Assembly (NCBI GenBank): GCA_031283505.1
Contig: JAITBO010000265.1
Span: 1 to 5,844 of the forward strand
Origin: Treponema sp.
Lineage (GTDB): Bacteria > Spirochaetota > Spirochaetia > Treponematales > Breznakiellaceae
Direction of reading: 5' to 3'
DNA: 5,844 nucleotides
The notes beneath the pieces are model-generated. The model was not told the origin of the DNA. It ran no database searches and worked only from the letters and a program-made list of their open reading frames with translations. Below are positions 1 through 5,831 of the stretch, piece after piece (position 1 is the first letter of the stretch; each line of letters opens with the position of its first letter). The position numbers and the translations under genes were made by a program.

Positions 1-1487
1 AAAAGATCATCGGTATCGCCTGCAACGAGGGACTCGCCCTGAGAGGTCTGCCAGTCCCGAAAGCGATTGGTATGGAAGCTGTAGAGCACCAGAACATTCG
101 CGCCGGACCTCTTACCGAAGTACCGGTCATAATCATAGAGAAAATCAGTTACCTGCTTTGCCGTCTTTCTGGGCGGGTAAAAGGCGTCCCGCACCTTATT
201 GCCCATCCATGAGCCGTAGGGGTAACACATACTGATGCCGTGGGCGGCGGCCTCCATGACAAAGAGCCGGTAATAATCATCCGCCTTGCCCTGGTGAACA
301 AGTTCCACGAATTTTTGCATGAAGCCGTCGTAGGGGCTTTCGGTGACAGCCAGGGGCTTATCACCAGTGTAGCCTGCGGCCATGCGATACCATTCGTGGC
401 GGCGCAATACTGTGCGCCGGTTCTCCGTGACGCAGAAATCGAGCGCTTCAAGCGAAGGACGGTAGAGCATATGCATATTAAAGAAGTTGCCGCTCACCTT
501 TATCGCACGACGATACTTTTTCTGTCCGTAGTCCCGAATGAATCTGATGATGTCCTGGAACGTTTGGTTGGCCGCCTCGATCTGGAAATCCCAATACACG
601 CGAACAAAGGGGATATCCTTAATGGTATCCGGCCAGTGTATATGTTTTTGCCAGAGGTACACGCCGTAATCAAAGACACCCAGATCAAGGTCCGCCATTT
701 CCCCCGGCAGCGTTCCGTCTGCCCTGCGCCTTTTCAGATAAGCCCGGAATTGCTTCATACAGTCCTTGCAGAAACAGCCTCCCCACCCCGCAGCGGTAAG
801 CGGGTTCTCGGTCTCGTCAAGCTGAATCGCAACGGCCCCCGCATCAATGATAATCTCCGCCTGTTTCTTAATATACATCTGCCACACAGGATTATTTCTG
901 CATGGGTGCTGACAGGTATGCCAGTAGCCCTCCACTTCGACCCAGCCGGAATGAACCGGCTTGCCGTAGAGGTTACGGCTTGCGCACTCGTCCCAGAGGT
1001 CCGTAACTTCCTCGCCATTGCTGTTGACAAGGCCGCCGGGAAAGTAGTCCCGAAACTTCTTGGGGAAGAGCGCGGGATACGTGTCCTGAGTAAACTCCCG
1101 CGTACCATACCACTCGTAGTCCCCCTCGTGACGCAGGATATTGATCTCGTTGATCGCGGTATGATCGTTGTTGAAACGGACGGGAAACTCCCAGTTCTGG
1201 GCCTGGTAAATTACCGCGAAGGGAGTGATACCCCGGGCCAGGCACTCCTGATTGAACTCTTTCTCGTTCATAAAACCGTGGAAGCGCAGGGTAGGGAGAA
1301 TGTTGTCGTAGATCTGACTTTCCAAAAACGGCAATGACACGGCCCCCCCGCCCATCATGCTCCAGAAAAGCATCGTGGCGTGGTTGGCAACGAGGTCTTC
1401 GATCATGCCCTGGTGCTTGGGCGGGTGAACGGGATGGGTGTTTGGCCGGTAGGGCATCCATGTCTGAAAATAAACGGAGCGTTCCAT
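1..1487 (-). CDS. GH42-like clan GH-A glycoside hydrolase (3' end outside window)
   Basis: An open frame of 495 codons begins at ATG 1487 and has no stop before the window edge. AAAGGA lies 7 nt before the start, inside the end of the upstream permease gene, and the intergenic gap is 4 nt. There is no signal peptide, so the enzyme is cytoplasmic. The chain reads as a (beta/alpha)8 barrel. Strand-like segments include GITPFAVIY (86-94) and AVAIQLDETE (218-227), followed by CFCKDC (238-243) leading into FRAYL. GH42 beta-galactosidases have the same CxCxxC-then-FRxWL pattern, and in the Thermus A4 enzyme those Cys plus an upstream Cys bind zinc; C196, just before RNNP, is the likely fourth ligand. 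By this alignment E225 is the acid/base and E383 (LAVTESP) the nucleophile. GANVLVLYS (462-470) looks like the start of the GATase-like trimerisation domain. Asp224 replaces the usual Asn before the acid, so it may belong to an uncharacterised GH42-related family. The substrate is unknown, presumably the sugar imported by the adjacent transporter. Confidence 0.82.
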   Translation of the reverse strand, partial: MERSVYFQTWMPYRPNTHPVHPPKHQGMIEDLVANHATMLFWSMMGGGAVSLPFLESQIYDNILPTLRFHGFMNEKEFNQECLARGITPFAVIYQAQNWEFPVRFNNDHTAINEINILRHEGDYEWYGTREFTQDTYPALFPKKFRDYFPGGLVNSNGEEVTDLWDECASRNLYGKPVHSGWVEVEGYWHTCQHPCRNNPVWQMYIKKQAEIIIDAGAVAIQLDETENPLTAAGWGGCFCKDCMKQFRAYLKRRRADGTLPGEMADLDLGVFDYGVYLWQKHIHWPDTIKDIPFVRVYWDFQIEAANQTFQDIIRFIRDYGQKKYRRAIKVSGNFFNMHMLYRPSLEALDFCVTENRRTVLRRHEWYRMAAGYTGDKPLAVTESPYDGFMQKFVELVHQGKADDYYRLFVMEAAAHGISMCYPYGSWMGNKVRDAFYPPRKTAKQVTDFLYDYDRYFGKRSGANVLVLYSFHTNRFRDWQTSQGESLVAGDTDDL

Positions 1488-1491
1488 GACG

Positions 1492-2319
1492 TTATCCTTT
1501 TACTGCGCCCAGAGTGATGCCCCGTATGAAGGATTTTGACGTGGCGGCAAACAGGGCAAGAAGCGGTAAGGTTCCCAGGGACAGAGCCGCGATTTTCGCG
1601 GCAATATCGCTCCGGTACGCCGAGTTCAGGTTGATGATCCCGATAGGTACGGTGTAAATGGCCGGTTTGTTAAGCAGAATCAGCGGAATAAGAAACGAGT
1701 TCCAACTCGTCACAAAGTTCATGAGCGCCAGGGAAAAGAGAGCGGGCTTCATGCAGGGCACTGAAATGCTATACAGAATACGCGGCTCGGTAGCGCCGTC
1801 AATACGAGCACTTTCGAGCATCTCCTGAGGGATAGCCTCGATAATGTAGTTCCGCATCCAGTACACGCCAAAACCTGTCGCGGCAGGGGGGATGATCAGG
1901 GGGAGCAGAGTATTGATCCAGTGGATCTGTTTCATCTCAATGACAAAGGCCACAAGACCGAGTTGTGCGGGGACCATCATAGTAACCAATATTATCATAA
2001 AGAAAACATTCTTGCCCCTGAAGTTGTACTTTGCCAGGGAGTACCCGCAGAGCATACTCACTAATACCGACAGCAGTGTAGAGCTTATCGCCACCAAGAG
2101 GCTGTTAAAATAGAAAATCTCGAAATGAGCGCCAAACACCGTCTTGAGGTTTGTGATAAGATCTTTGCCCGGTAAAAGCGGAATACCCTTGTAAATATCC
2201 TCCGAATACTGGGTACTCATCATGATCATCGAGTAGAAAGGAAACACAAACACCAACGCCATGATGAACAGGCAGGCGGTTATTATTATGGTAGGAGTTC
2301 TATACATCCTGCGGATCAA
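1492..2319 (-). CDS. CUT1 carbohydrate ABC transporter permease, MalG type
   Basis: A 275-residue inner-membrane permease with about six hydrophobic segments (near 11-30, 71-93, 104-128, 138-156, 189-213 and 243-260). The cytoplasmic EAA loop that docks on the ATPase is clear: ESARIDGA at 169-176 with the conserved proline at 188. The C terminus, RGITLGAVKG, is the hallmark ending of MalG-type (COG0395) subunits. The length matches the family. The start is TTG at 2319, overlapping the TGA of the preceding permease (TTGA). GGAGG lies 6 nt upstream of TTG, whereas the next ATG (2307) would be 18 nt away, so TTG is preferred and translation is probably coupled. It should pair with the MalF-type subunit to form the channel. 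The specific sugar cannot be read from the sequence. Confidence 0.95.
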   Translation of the reverse strand: MIRRMYRTPTIIITACLFIMALVFVFPFYSMIMMSTQYSEDIYKGIPLLPGKDLITNLKTVFGAHFEIFYFNSLLVAISSTLLSVLVSMLCGYSLAKYNFRGKNVFFMIILVTMMVPAQLGLVAFVIEMKQIHWINTLLPLIIPPAATGFGVYWMRNYIIEAIPQEMLESARIDGATEPRILYSISVPCMKPALFSLALMNFVTSWNSFLIPLILLNKPAIYTVPIGIINLNSAYRSDIAAKIAALSLGTLPLLALFAATSKSFIRGITLGAVKG

Positions 2320-3269
2320 AATATTCCTCCCTTACTGTCCTTGTTGCGCCGTAAGATAAGCTGCACGACAGCGGAAAAAACGAAAATAAACAGGAAAAGG
2401 CCGTAGGCAATGGCGGCGCCTTTGCCGTACTGCATCTGCGTTCCAAACGAGGTGTCATAGAGATTCCACACGGCGGTAAGCGCCGCACGCTGGGGACCGC
2501 CTGCGGAAGGCACCTGCCCACCCAGGGAGGTCCAGTTTGAAAAAAGCACCTTAGGTTCGTCAAAAAAGTTAAAGCCCCATATAATGTTCATCACCAGCAA
2601 AAATTCGGTGATAGGCCGGAGCATGGGCACGGTGATTTTAGTGAATTTGGTGAACTCGGTCGCACCGTCAATATCAGCGGCCTCGTAGAGCTCCTCATTT
2701 ATACTGAGCAGTCCCGCATTAAAAAAAATCATATGATACCCAAGATACTTCCAGAAACACATGAGAATAATGACCCCCCGGGCAAGATTGGGTTCACCCA
2801 GCCAGTTGATTTCTGCGTCTACAATATGCAATGCGATAAGTATTCGGTTCAGAAGGCCCATGTTCCAATCGAAGATGAGGAGATACAGGATGCCGATTGC
2901 TACCGGTACCGTGATATAGGGCAAAAAAAGAGTCCACCGGAAAACATTCCCCATTTTAACATACTTACTGTTCAGAATAGCGGCCATAACAATGCCGCCG
3001 CCTACACAGAGCGGAATGTTAAAAACCATGAAGATCAGAGTATTTTTTATTGACTTGAGAAAGTACGGGTCTCTCGTGAAAATATCGACATAGTTTTTAA
3101 ATCCAATGAACGACGGCTTGGTAAAGCCATCCCACTTATTGAGGCTAATGACAAAGGTATAAACTATGGGATAGAAATTAAACGCAAAGTAAATGATAAA
3201 AAAGGGAAGCAAAAACAGATAGGGCCATACGTCTTTGCCTTCAAGTTTTTTATGTCCTGCTATTGTCAC
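2316..3269 (-). CDS. CUT1 carbohydrate ABC transporter permease, MalF/UgpA type
   Basis: A 317-residue permease of the COG1175 type. Six membrane segments are visible, near 14-42, 75-98, 112-133, 163-187, 217-238 and 285-307. The EAA loop NEELYEAADIDGAT (191-204), with P215 further on, is the ATPase-docking motif of this family. WDGFTKPSFIGFKNY (46-60), after the first membrane segment, is also typical of CUT1 MalF-like subunits. The length is normal for a short MalF-type protein lacking the extra periplasmic loop of enterobacterial MalF. The start is GTG 3269, with a perfect AGGAGG 6 nt upstream. It follows the binding-protein gene after a 123-bp gap containing a hairpin, and its last 4 bases overlap the next permease. 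It forms the heterodimeric channel with that neighbour. Confidence 0.95.
   Translation of the reverse strand: MTIAGHKKLEGKDVWPYLFLLPFFIIYFAFNFYPIVYTFVISLNKWDGFTKPSFIGFKNYVDIFTRDPYFLKSIKNTLIFMVFNIPLCVGGGIVMAAILNSKYVKMGNVFRWTLFLPYITVPVAIGILYLLIFDWNMGLLNRILIALHIVDAEINWLGEPNLARGVIILMCFWKYLGYHMIFFNAGLLSINEELYEAADIDGATEFTKFTKITVPMLRPITEFLLVMNIIWGFNFFDEPKVLFSNWTSLGGQVPSAGGPQRAALTAVWNLYDTSFGTQMQYGKGAAIAYGLFLFIFVFSAVVQLILRRNKDSKGGIF
2325..2331 (-). promoter_or_regulatory. Shine-Dalgarno selecting the TTG start of the MalG-type permease
   Basis: GGGAGGA on the minus strand lies within the last codons of the MalF-type permease gene (encoding the Gly-Gly before its terminal Ile-Phe). GGAGG is 6 nt from TTG 2319, the best spacing, and too far from the in-frame ATG at 2307. 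It therefore supports the unusual TTG start. Confidence 0.75.
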
Positions 3270-3275
3270 GGGAAA

Positions 3276-3281
3276 CCTCCT
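3276..3281 (-). promoter_or_regulatory. Consensus Shine-Dalgarno for the GTG-start permease
   Basis: AGGAGG on the minus strand sits 6 nt before GTG 3269. No in-frame ATG lies nearby, so this site fixes the GTG start. It lies downstream of the intercistronic hairpin and so stays free for ribosome entry. Confidence 0.8.
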
Positions 3282-3349
3282 GACAAAAGTAGTAGTGGCA
3301 AACTAACAACCTCCCTTGCGGACCGGCGAAGTTGTCATTCGCACAAGCT

Positions 3350-3377
3350 GAGACGCCTCCGCACCGGGAGGCGCCTC
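3350..3377 (-). promoter_or_regulatory. Intercistronic hairpin after the binding-protein gene
   Basis: An 11-bp stem (arms 3350-3360 and 3367-3377) encloses a 6-nt loop, beginning 15 nt after the binding-protein stop codon. In the minus-strand transcript every position pairs, one as a G-U wobble; in the plus-strand transcript the same position is an A-C mismatch, so the structure fits the operon's direction. No U tract follows, so it is probably not an efficient intrinsic terminator. Such structures after binding-protein genes are known to protect the upstream mRNA from 3' decay and lower permease expression; that role here is inferred. Confidence 0.7.
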
Positions 3378-3392
3378 AAATGCAAACAGGAA

Positions 3393-4679
3393 TTACTGAA
3401 TATCCGGCGCTTTGTTCCTGAACTCCGTCTCGAAGATTTTGAGCGCCTCGCCGGCGGTGAGATTCTTCTGGCTGTTGAGCTGCTCCGTCACCAAATTGAA
3501 CGTGTCCTGAATGATCACGTCGTACTGGGAGATGGGCCGGGGAGTAATTGTATCAGCCGCCCCGTAGAAAACCGTACCCAGGTTCTGGTCGCCGAAGTAG
3601 GGGTTAGTAAGGTTAGCAAGGACCGGATCCTTGGCCGCTTCCACGTTGCAGAGGTTATAGAAATACTTTTCGTGCATCCACATAACAGCGTCTTTGGAAA
3701 GGAGCCACTGCACGAATTTGAAGGCTTCGAGTTTATGCTTGGCTTCTTTGGGGATCATGAAGCCCGTACCGCCCCAACTGAAAGCGCCCCCCGGCGGAAC
3801 GATGAGTCCCCAGGGATGGGTGGGGCCCTTGGGATCGTTGGACATGATCTGGTACTCGGGGGTCCAACTTGCGCAGGGATAGAAGATATGGGTATCGTCA
3901 ACAAAAGACGCGGACCAAGCCGGAGTATCGTTGATGATGTTGTCGGCGATTCCGTTGTCCCGAAACCGGACGATCTCATCAATAACCGCTTTGACCGGCG
4001 CAAGATCGAGCTTGTTGTTTTTGACGATAGGCGCGGGATTCTGACCCGAAGCAATCTGAAAGATGGCGGAAGGCCCATAAAGCATAAAAACCTTGCCTCC
4101 GGACGCAACCTGTACTTCCTTGCCCTTGGCCACAAAGGCATCCCGGTTGGGGAACAGGGCCTGCACTGCGGCTGGGTCGGAAACACCCAGGTACTTCTCG
4201 GCCAGATCGCGCTTGTAAGCCAAGGCCGCGGATGTAATATCAAAGGGAACGGTAACCATTTCGCCCTTTTCGTTCTTACAGAGCGGCTGAAGGTAGGCAA
4301 AGATCGAATTCAGATCAAAGTTGTAGGGCGCTTTTGTTACATCCTCCCACATATCCAGAGAAACCATAGTTCCCCGCTGGCCAGCCTCGGACGGAACAAT
4401 GTCAGGCAGATCAAGCCCGGCGCTGACCACGGTTTGCAGCTTCTGGAATGTTTCCTGCTGAGAAACGGCGACATAGTTCAGGTTGGCCGTCGCGCCGGTA
4501 ACTTCCTTATAATGAGCAAATATCTGCTCCATTTGTCCGGCGTTCCAGCCCCACATCTCAATGGTGACCGGCCCCGCGCCCTCTTTCTGGCTCCCGCCTC
4601 CGGCGAAGACACTTGCAGATACAAATAAAAAAAAGACCGCAACTAAAAGCACTTTTTTTCCCACAAGAAATTTTTTCAT
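3393..4679 (-). CDS. Family 1 extracellular sugar-binding protein of a CUT1 ABC transporter
   Basis: A 428-residue secreted protein. MKK is followed by a hydrophobic core (10-24) and a type I signal-peptidase site after VFA (A26), before GGGSQ; there is no lipobox Cys, so it is a periplasmic protein and not a typical lipoprotein. The mature start VTIEMWGWNAGQMEQI (38-53), with LPDIVPSEAG (91-100), is characteristic of COG1653 solute-binding proteins. Later segments also fit the family: PFDITSAALAYKRDL (145-159), GLIVPPGG (291-298), GTGFMIPKEAKHKLEAFKFV (304-323) and W325-L326. Tryptophans 43, 45, 255, 272, 290 and 302 are candidates for sugar stacking. GGAGG lies 7 nt before ATG 4679. It is the first gene of the operon and delivers sugar to the two permeases encoded downstream. 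The ligand cannot be assigned by reading. Confidence 0.95.
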   Translation of the reverse strand: MKKFLVGKKVLLVAVFFLFVSASVFAGGGSQKEGAGPVTIEMWGWNAGQMEQIFAHYKEVTGATANLNYVAVSQQETFQKLQTVVSAGLDLPDIVPSEAGQRGTMVSLDMWEDVTKAPYNFDLNSIFAYLQPLCKNEKGEMVTVPFDITSAALAYKRDLAEKYLGVSDPAAVQALFPNRDAFVAKGKEVQVASGGKVFMLYGPSAIFQIASGQNPAPIVKNNKLDLAPVKAVIDEIVRFRDNGIADNIINDTPAWSASFVDDTHIFYPCASWTPEYQIMSNDPKGPTHPWGLIVPPGGAFSWGGTGFMIPKEAKHKLEAFKFVQWLLSKDAVMWMHEKYFYNLCNVEAAKDPVLANLTNPYFGDQNLGTVFYGAADTITPRPISQYDVIIQDTFNLVTEQLNSQKNLTAGEALKIFETEFRNKAPDIQ

Positions 4680-4830
4680 AACAACTCCTCCACAAAATAT
4701 TTATTGACCAGTTGCCTTGATTTTACATACAAAATAGCAACAAGGTACCCCAAACATGGTAGGCAGTCCCGAAGTAAGTACCCATAATCTTTCTGCCATA
4801 AACGAACCATCTCATGAACAAAGGTCGCAC

Positions 4831-4844
4831 ATTATGATCATAAT
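4831..4844. promoter_or_regulatory. Perfect 14-bp palindrome, candidate operator
   Basis: ATTATGATCATAAT is a perfect inverted repeat without a spacer. It lies about +12 to +25 relative to the start predicted from the 4862-4890 promoter, a position where a bound repressor would block the polymerase. The regulator is not encoded in the window. The sequence is AT-rich, so chance occurrence is possible. A second TGATCA core occurs at 4964-4969, upstream of the promoter. Confidence 0.4.
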
Positions 4845-4861
4845 TACCAAGATTCTAGATT

Positions 4862-4890
4862 ATGGTACATTGCCTTTCTTAATCCGTCAA
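4862..4890 (-). promoter_or_regulatory. Sigma70-type promoter of the sugar transport operon
   Basis: On the minus strand, TTGACG (4890-4885; 5 of 6 to consensus) and TACCAT (4867-4862; 4 of 6) are separated by exactly 17 bp. Predicted transcription start is near 4855, giving a leader of about 175 nt before ATG 4679. A perfect TTGACA lies 23 bp further upstream but has no good -10 partner. This is the best promoter match I found upstream of the operon. Confidence 0.55.
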
Positions 4891-5070
4891 GTGATTTTTG
4901 AATGAATTGTCAACATCCAATAAAAATATCCTCAAGGCGAGCGCATTAAAAATTTTCAGGGATTGATCATTGGAGAGTCCGTTTGATTGGCAAATCCCAA
5001 CCGGAATAACAATTGCTCAAGATACAGGCAAGGCATCTGTTCGATTCTGCTCGTCATGTTTTTGGTTGAT

Positions 5071-5161
5071 ATGAACTATAAAAATTCATATGAGCCTGTT
5101 CCAAAACTAATTGACTGTACGCTAAACGCGCACGGTTTTGGAACAGCCTCATATAGTTCAT
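5071..5161. repeat. Long imperfect inverted repeat with GGCTGTTCC core
   Basis: Right arm 5135-5161 (27 nt) is complementary to left arm 5071-5079 plus 5090-5107, with one C-C mismatch and a 10-nt insertion (5080-5089) in the left arm. The spacer is 27 nt (5108-5134). The inner arms read GAGCCTGTTCCAAAAC and GTTTTGGAACAGCCTC. The left arm also contains its own small hairpin, ATATGAA (5069-5075) with TTCATAT (5085-5091). No T tract follows either side closely, so it is not a plain terminator. It may be a dispersed intergenic repeat, a MITE-like element or an eroded insertion-sequence end. Confidence 0.65.
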
Positions 5162-5180
5162 AACTTTCAAAGAGTATGAT

Positions 5181-5531
5181 ATGGCGAAAATTGCCTTGCA
5201 GCCGGACACGGAAGTTGAAAACACCCGCAATCATTTTGAATATCTGATTTGGGCGATTAACACGGAGCGGGGCGACCGCTTAAAACCCGCTGGCGCTTAC
5301 GGAGTGCGCTACGCCTTGCAGGTGGGGGGCGAAAAGCCCGCTTCCGGCGCGGAGTTGCCGAAGTCGAAATTCAATCGCAAGACCACCCACATTGTGCAGC
5401 ATACGGAGGCGGACAAGGGAAAGACGGCGTATAACAGGCCTGTATGCGTTCCGGGCCTACGGCCCTCCACGGTTCAGTCGGCTAGGTCATTCCGCTCGCT
5501 CCATTCCCACGCCTCCTTCACCCACATTTAG
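5181..5531 (+). CDS. Conserved treponemal-type hypothetical protein, probably truncated remnant
   Basis: A 116-codon frame starts at ATG 5181 behind a weak AAAGAG with 6-nt spacing. Residues 1-83 look like genuine protein. The segment GAYGVRYALQVGGEKP (39-54) and the KSKF (62-65) and HTEADKGKTAY (73-83) motifs resemble, from memory, the C-terminal domain of hypothetical proteins common in treponemes, whose continuation is rich in Tyr, Cys, Glu and Asn and ends in a GPWS-like motif. That continuation is absent. From about 5434 the frame enters hairpin-rich sequence and gives a Ser/Arg/His-rich tail (residues 85-116) that looks non-coding, ending inside a hairpin arm. The frame may also lack an N-terminal region. 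No function is known to me. I read it as a gene remnant, though a short expressed protein cannot be excluded. Confidence 0.45.
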   Translation: MAKIALQPDTEVENTRNHFEYLIWAINTERGDRLKPAGAYGVRYALQVGGEKPASGAELPKSKFNRKTTHIVQHTEADKGKTAYNRPVCVPGLRPSTVQSARSFRSLHSHASFTHI

Positions 5532-5698
5532 GCGGTACGAAACCTTACGAGTTTCTTTAGGTGCCGCCCAAATGTCGTAAACAGCCGAAACGACTCCACC
5601 TTCAATGACGAAGTACGGCAAAACAGAGAAGGATAACCATAGCCGCTCTCCTGATTCCTCCTGGTTTTGAAGAATTAGTATGGATTGACAGCCTGTAT
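5434..5698. repeat. Hairpin-rich segment bounded by near-identical 11-12 bp direct repeats
   Basis: ACAGGCCTGTAT (5434-5445) and ACAGCCTGTAT (5688-5698) differ by one G and bracket about 240 bases. The left copy contains a perfect 10-bp palindrome (5434-5443) and sits exactly where the plus-strand ORF stops looking like protein. Inside are a GGGCC-TAC-GGCCC hairpin (5453-5465) and the longer hairpin at 5524-5575. This could be a small non-autonomous insertion with a target duplication, but the repeats are short and imperfect. Confidence 0.3.
5524..5575. repeat. Long imperfect hairpin
   Basis: Outer arms 5524-5538 and 5561-5575 pair over 15 positions with two departures: an A opposite C at 5530 and a T opposite G at 5536. 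Inner arms GAAAC (5539-5543) and GTTTC (5551-5555) close a 7-nt loop, leaving a 5-nt bulge (5556-5560). No T tract follows, so it is not an obvious terminator. The stop codon of the plus-strand ORF falls in the left arm. Confidence 0.6.
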
Positions 5699-5782
5699 TG
5701 TTGAGGGTCAAGTTTAGTCGCCGGCGGGTAAGGAGGGAACGAGGTTTGGCTGCCGCCGAATGACGGCAAACCCATAAAAAAC
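5576..5782. other. Non-coding stretch before the terminator
   Basis: I see no convincing gene here. The only open frame of note runs on the minus strand from a TTG at 5711 to a stop at 5487. It has no good ribosome site at its start and crosses the hairpin at 5524-5575. A GGAGG-like motif (near 5730-5740) leads to no usable plus-strand frame. A weak hairpin with a 4-nt bulge pairs GTTTG/GCCG with CGGCAAAC near 5743-5771. Confidence 0.45.
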
Positions 5783-5831
5783 GGGCTGTCCTGAACGAAA
5801 CCGTTGTTTTCAGGACAGCCCTCTGTTTTTT
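5783..5831. terminator. Strong bidirectional intrinsic terminator
   Basis: A perfect 13-bp stem, GGGCTGTCCTGAA (5783-5795) with its complement at 5809-5821, encloses a 13-nt loop that can itself pair AACG with CGTT. On the plus strand the stem is followed closely by six Ts (5826-5831); on the minus strand the complement of A6 (5776-5781) gives a matching U tract. It can therefore stop transcription from either side. It would insulate the decayed region from whatever gene lies to the right of the window. Confidence 0.85.

Larger units (their letters stand above)
4680..5180. other. Intergenic control region between the operon and the right-hand ORF
   Basis: This AT-rich stretch of about 500 bases has no convincing protein gene on either strand. 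It holds the operon's promoter, the 14-bp palindrome and the binding protein's ribosome site. From 4891 to about 5068 I see nothing beyond a lone TTGACA box and a second TGATCA. From 5071 it passes into the long inverted repeat described separately. A 32-codon reading frame in the leader (4799-4701, minus) is noted under findings. Confidence 0.6.

Noticed and set aside
240..1337. Plus-strand open frame of 365 codons
   Set aside because: It lies wholly antisense to the hydrolase, whose frame shows recognisable GH42-like motifs, an appropriate ribosome site and operon spacing. The plus-strand product has no recognisable domain.
973..1461. Minus-strand 162-codon frame, plus others at 149-451, 500-688 and 755-1108
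   Set aside because: They are out-of-frame readings of the hydrolase gene, rich in Arg, Pro and Ser, with no ribosome sites or domains.
3252..4628. Plus-strand open frame of 458 codons, longer than the binding-protein gene it overlaps
   Set aside because: It is the mirror of the binding-protein gene, which has a clear signal peptide, family motifs and a good ribosome site. The antisense product has no family features and spans the intercistronic hairpin as well.
4707..4740. Second possible promoter closer to the binding-protein gene (TAAAAT or TATGTA as -10)
   Set aside because: No acceptable -35 hexamer lies at 16-18 bp from TAAAAT, and TTGGGG-18-TATGTA is weak. The promoter at 4862-4890 is clearly better.
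5111..5166. Plus-strand promoter for the 5181 ORF
   Set aside because: TTGACT (near 5111) has no -10 at proper spacing, and TTGGAA-17-TAACTT matches the -10 consensus at only 3 of 6 positions and sits in the inverted-repeat arm.
5487..5711. Minus-strand 74-codon frame
   Set aside because: It starts with TTG, lacks a ribosome site at that position and runs through the hairpin at 5524-5575 into the repeat-rich segment. The peptide resembles spurious frames in treponemal repeats, though I cannot exclude a real small gene.
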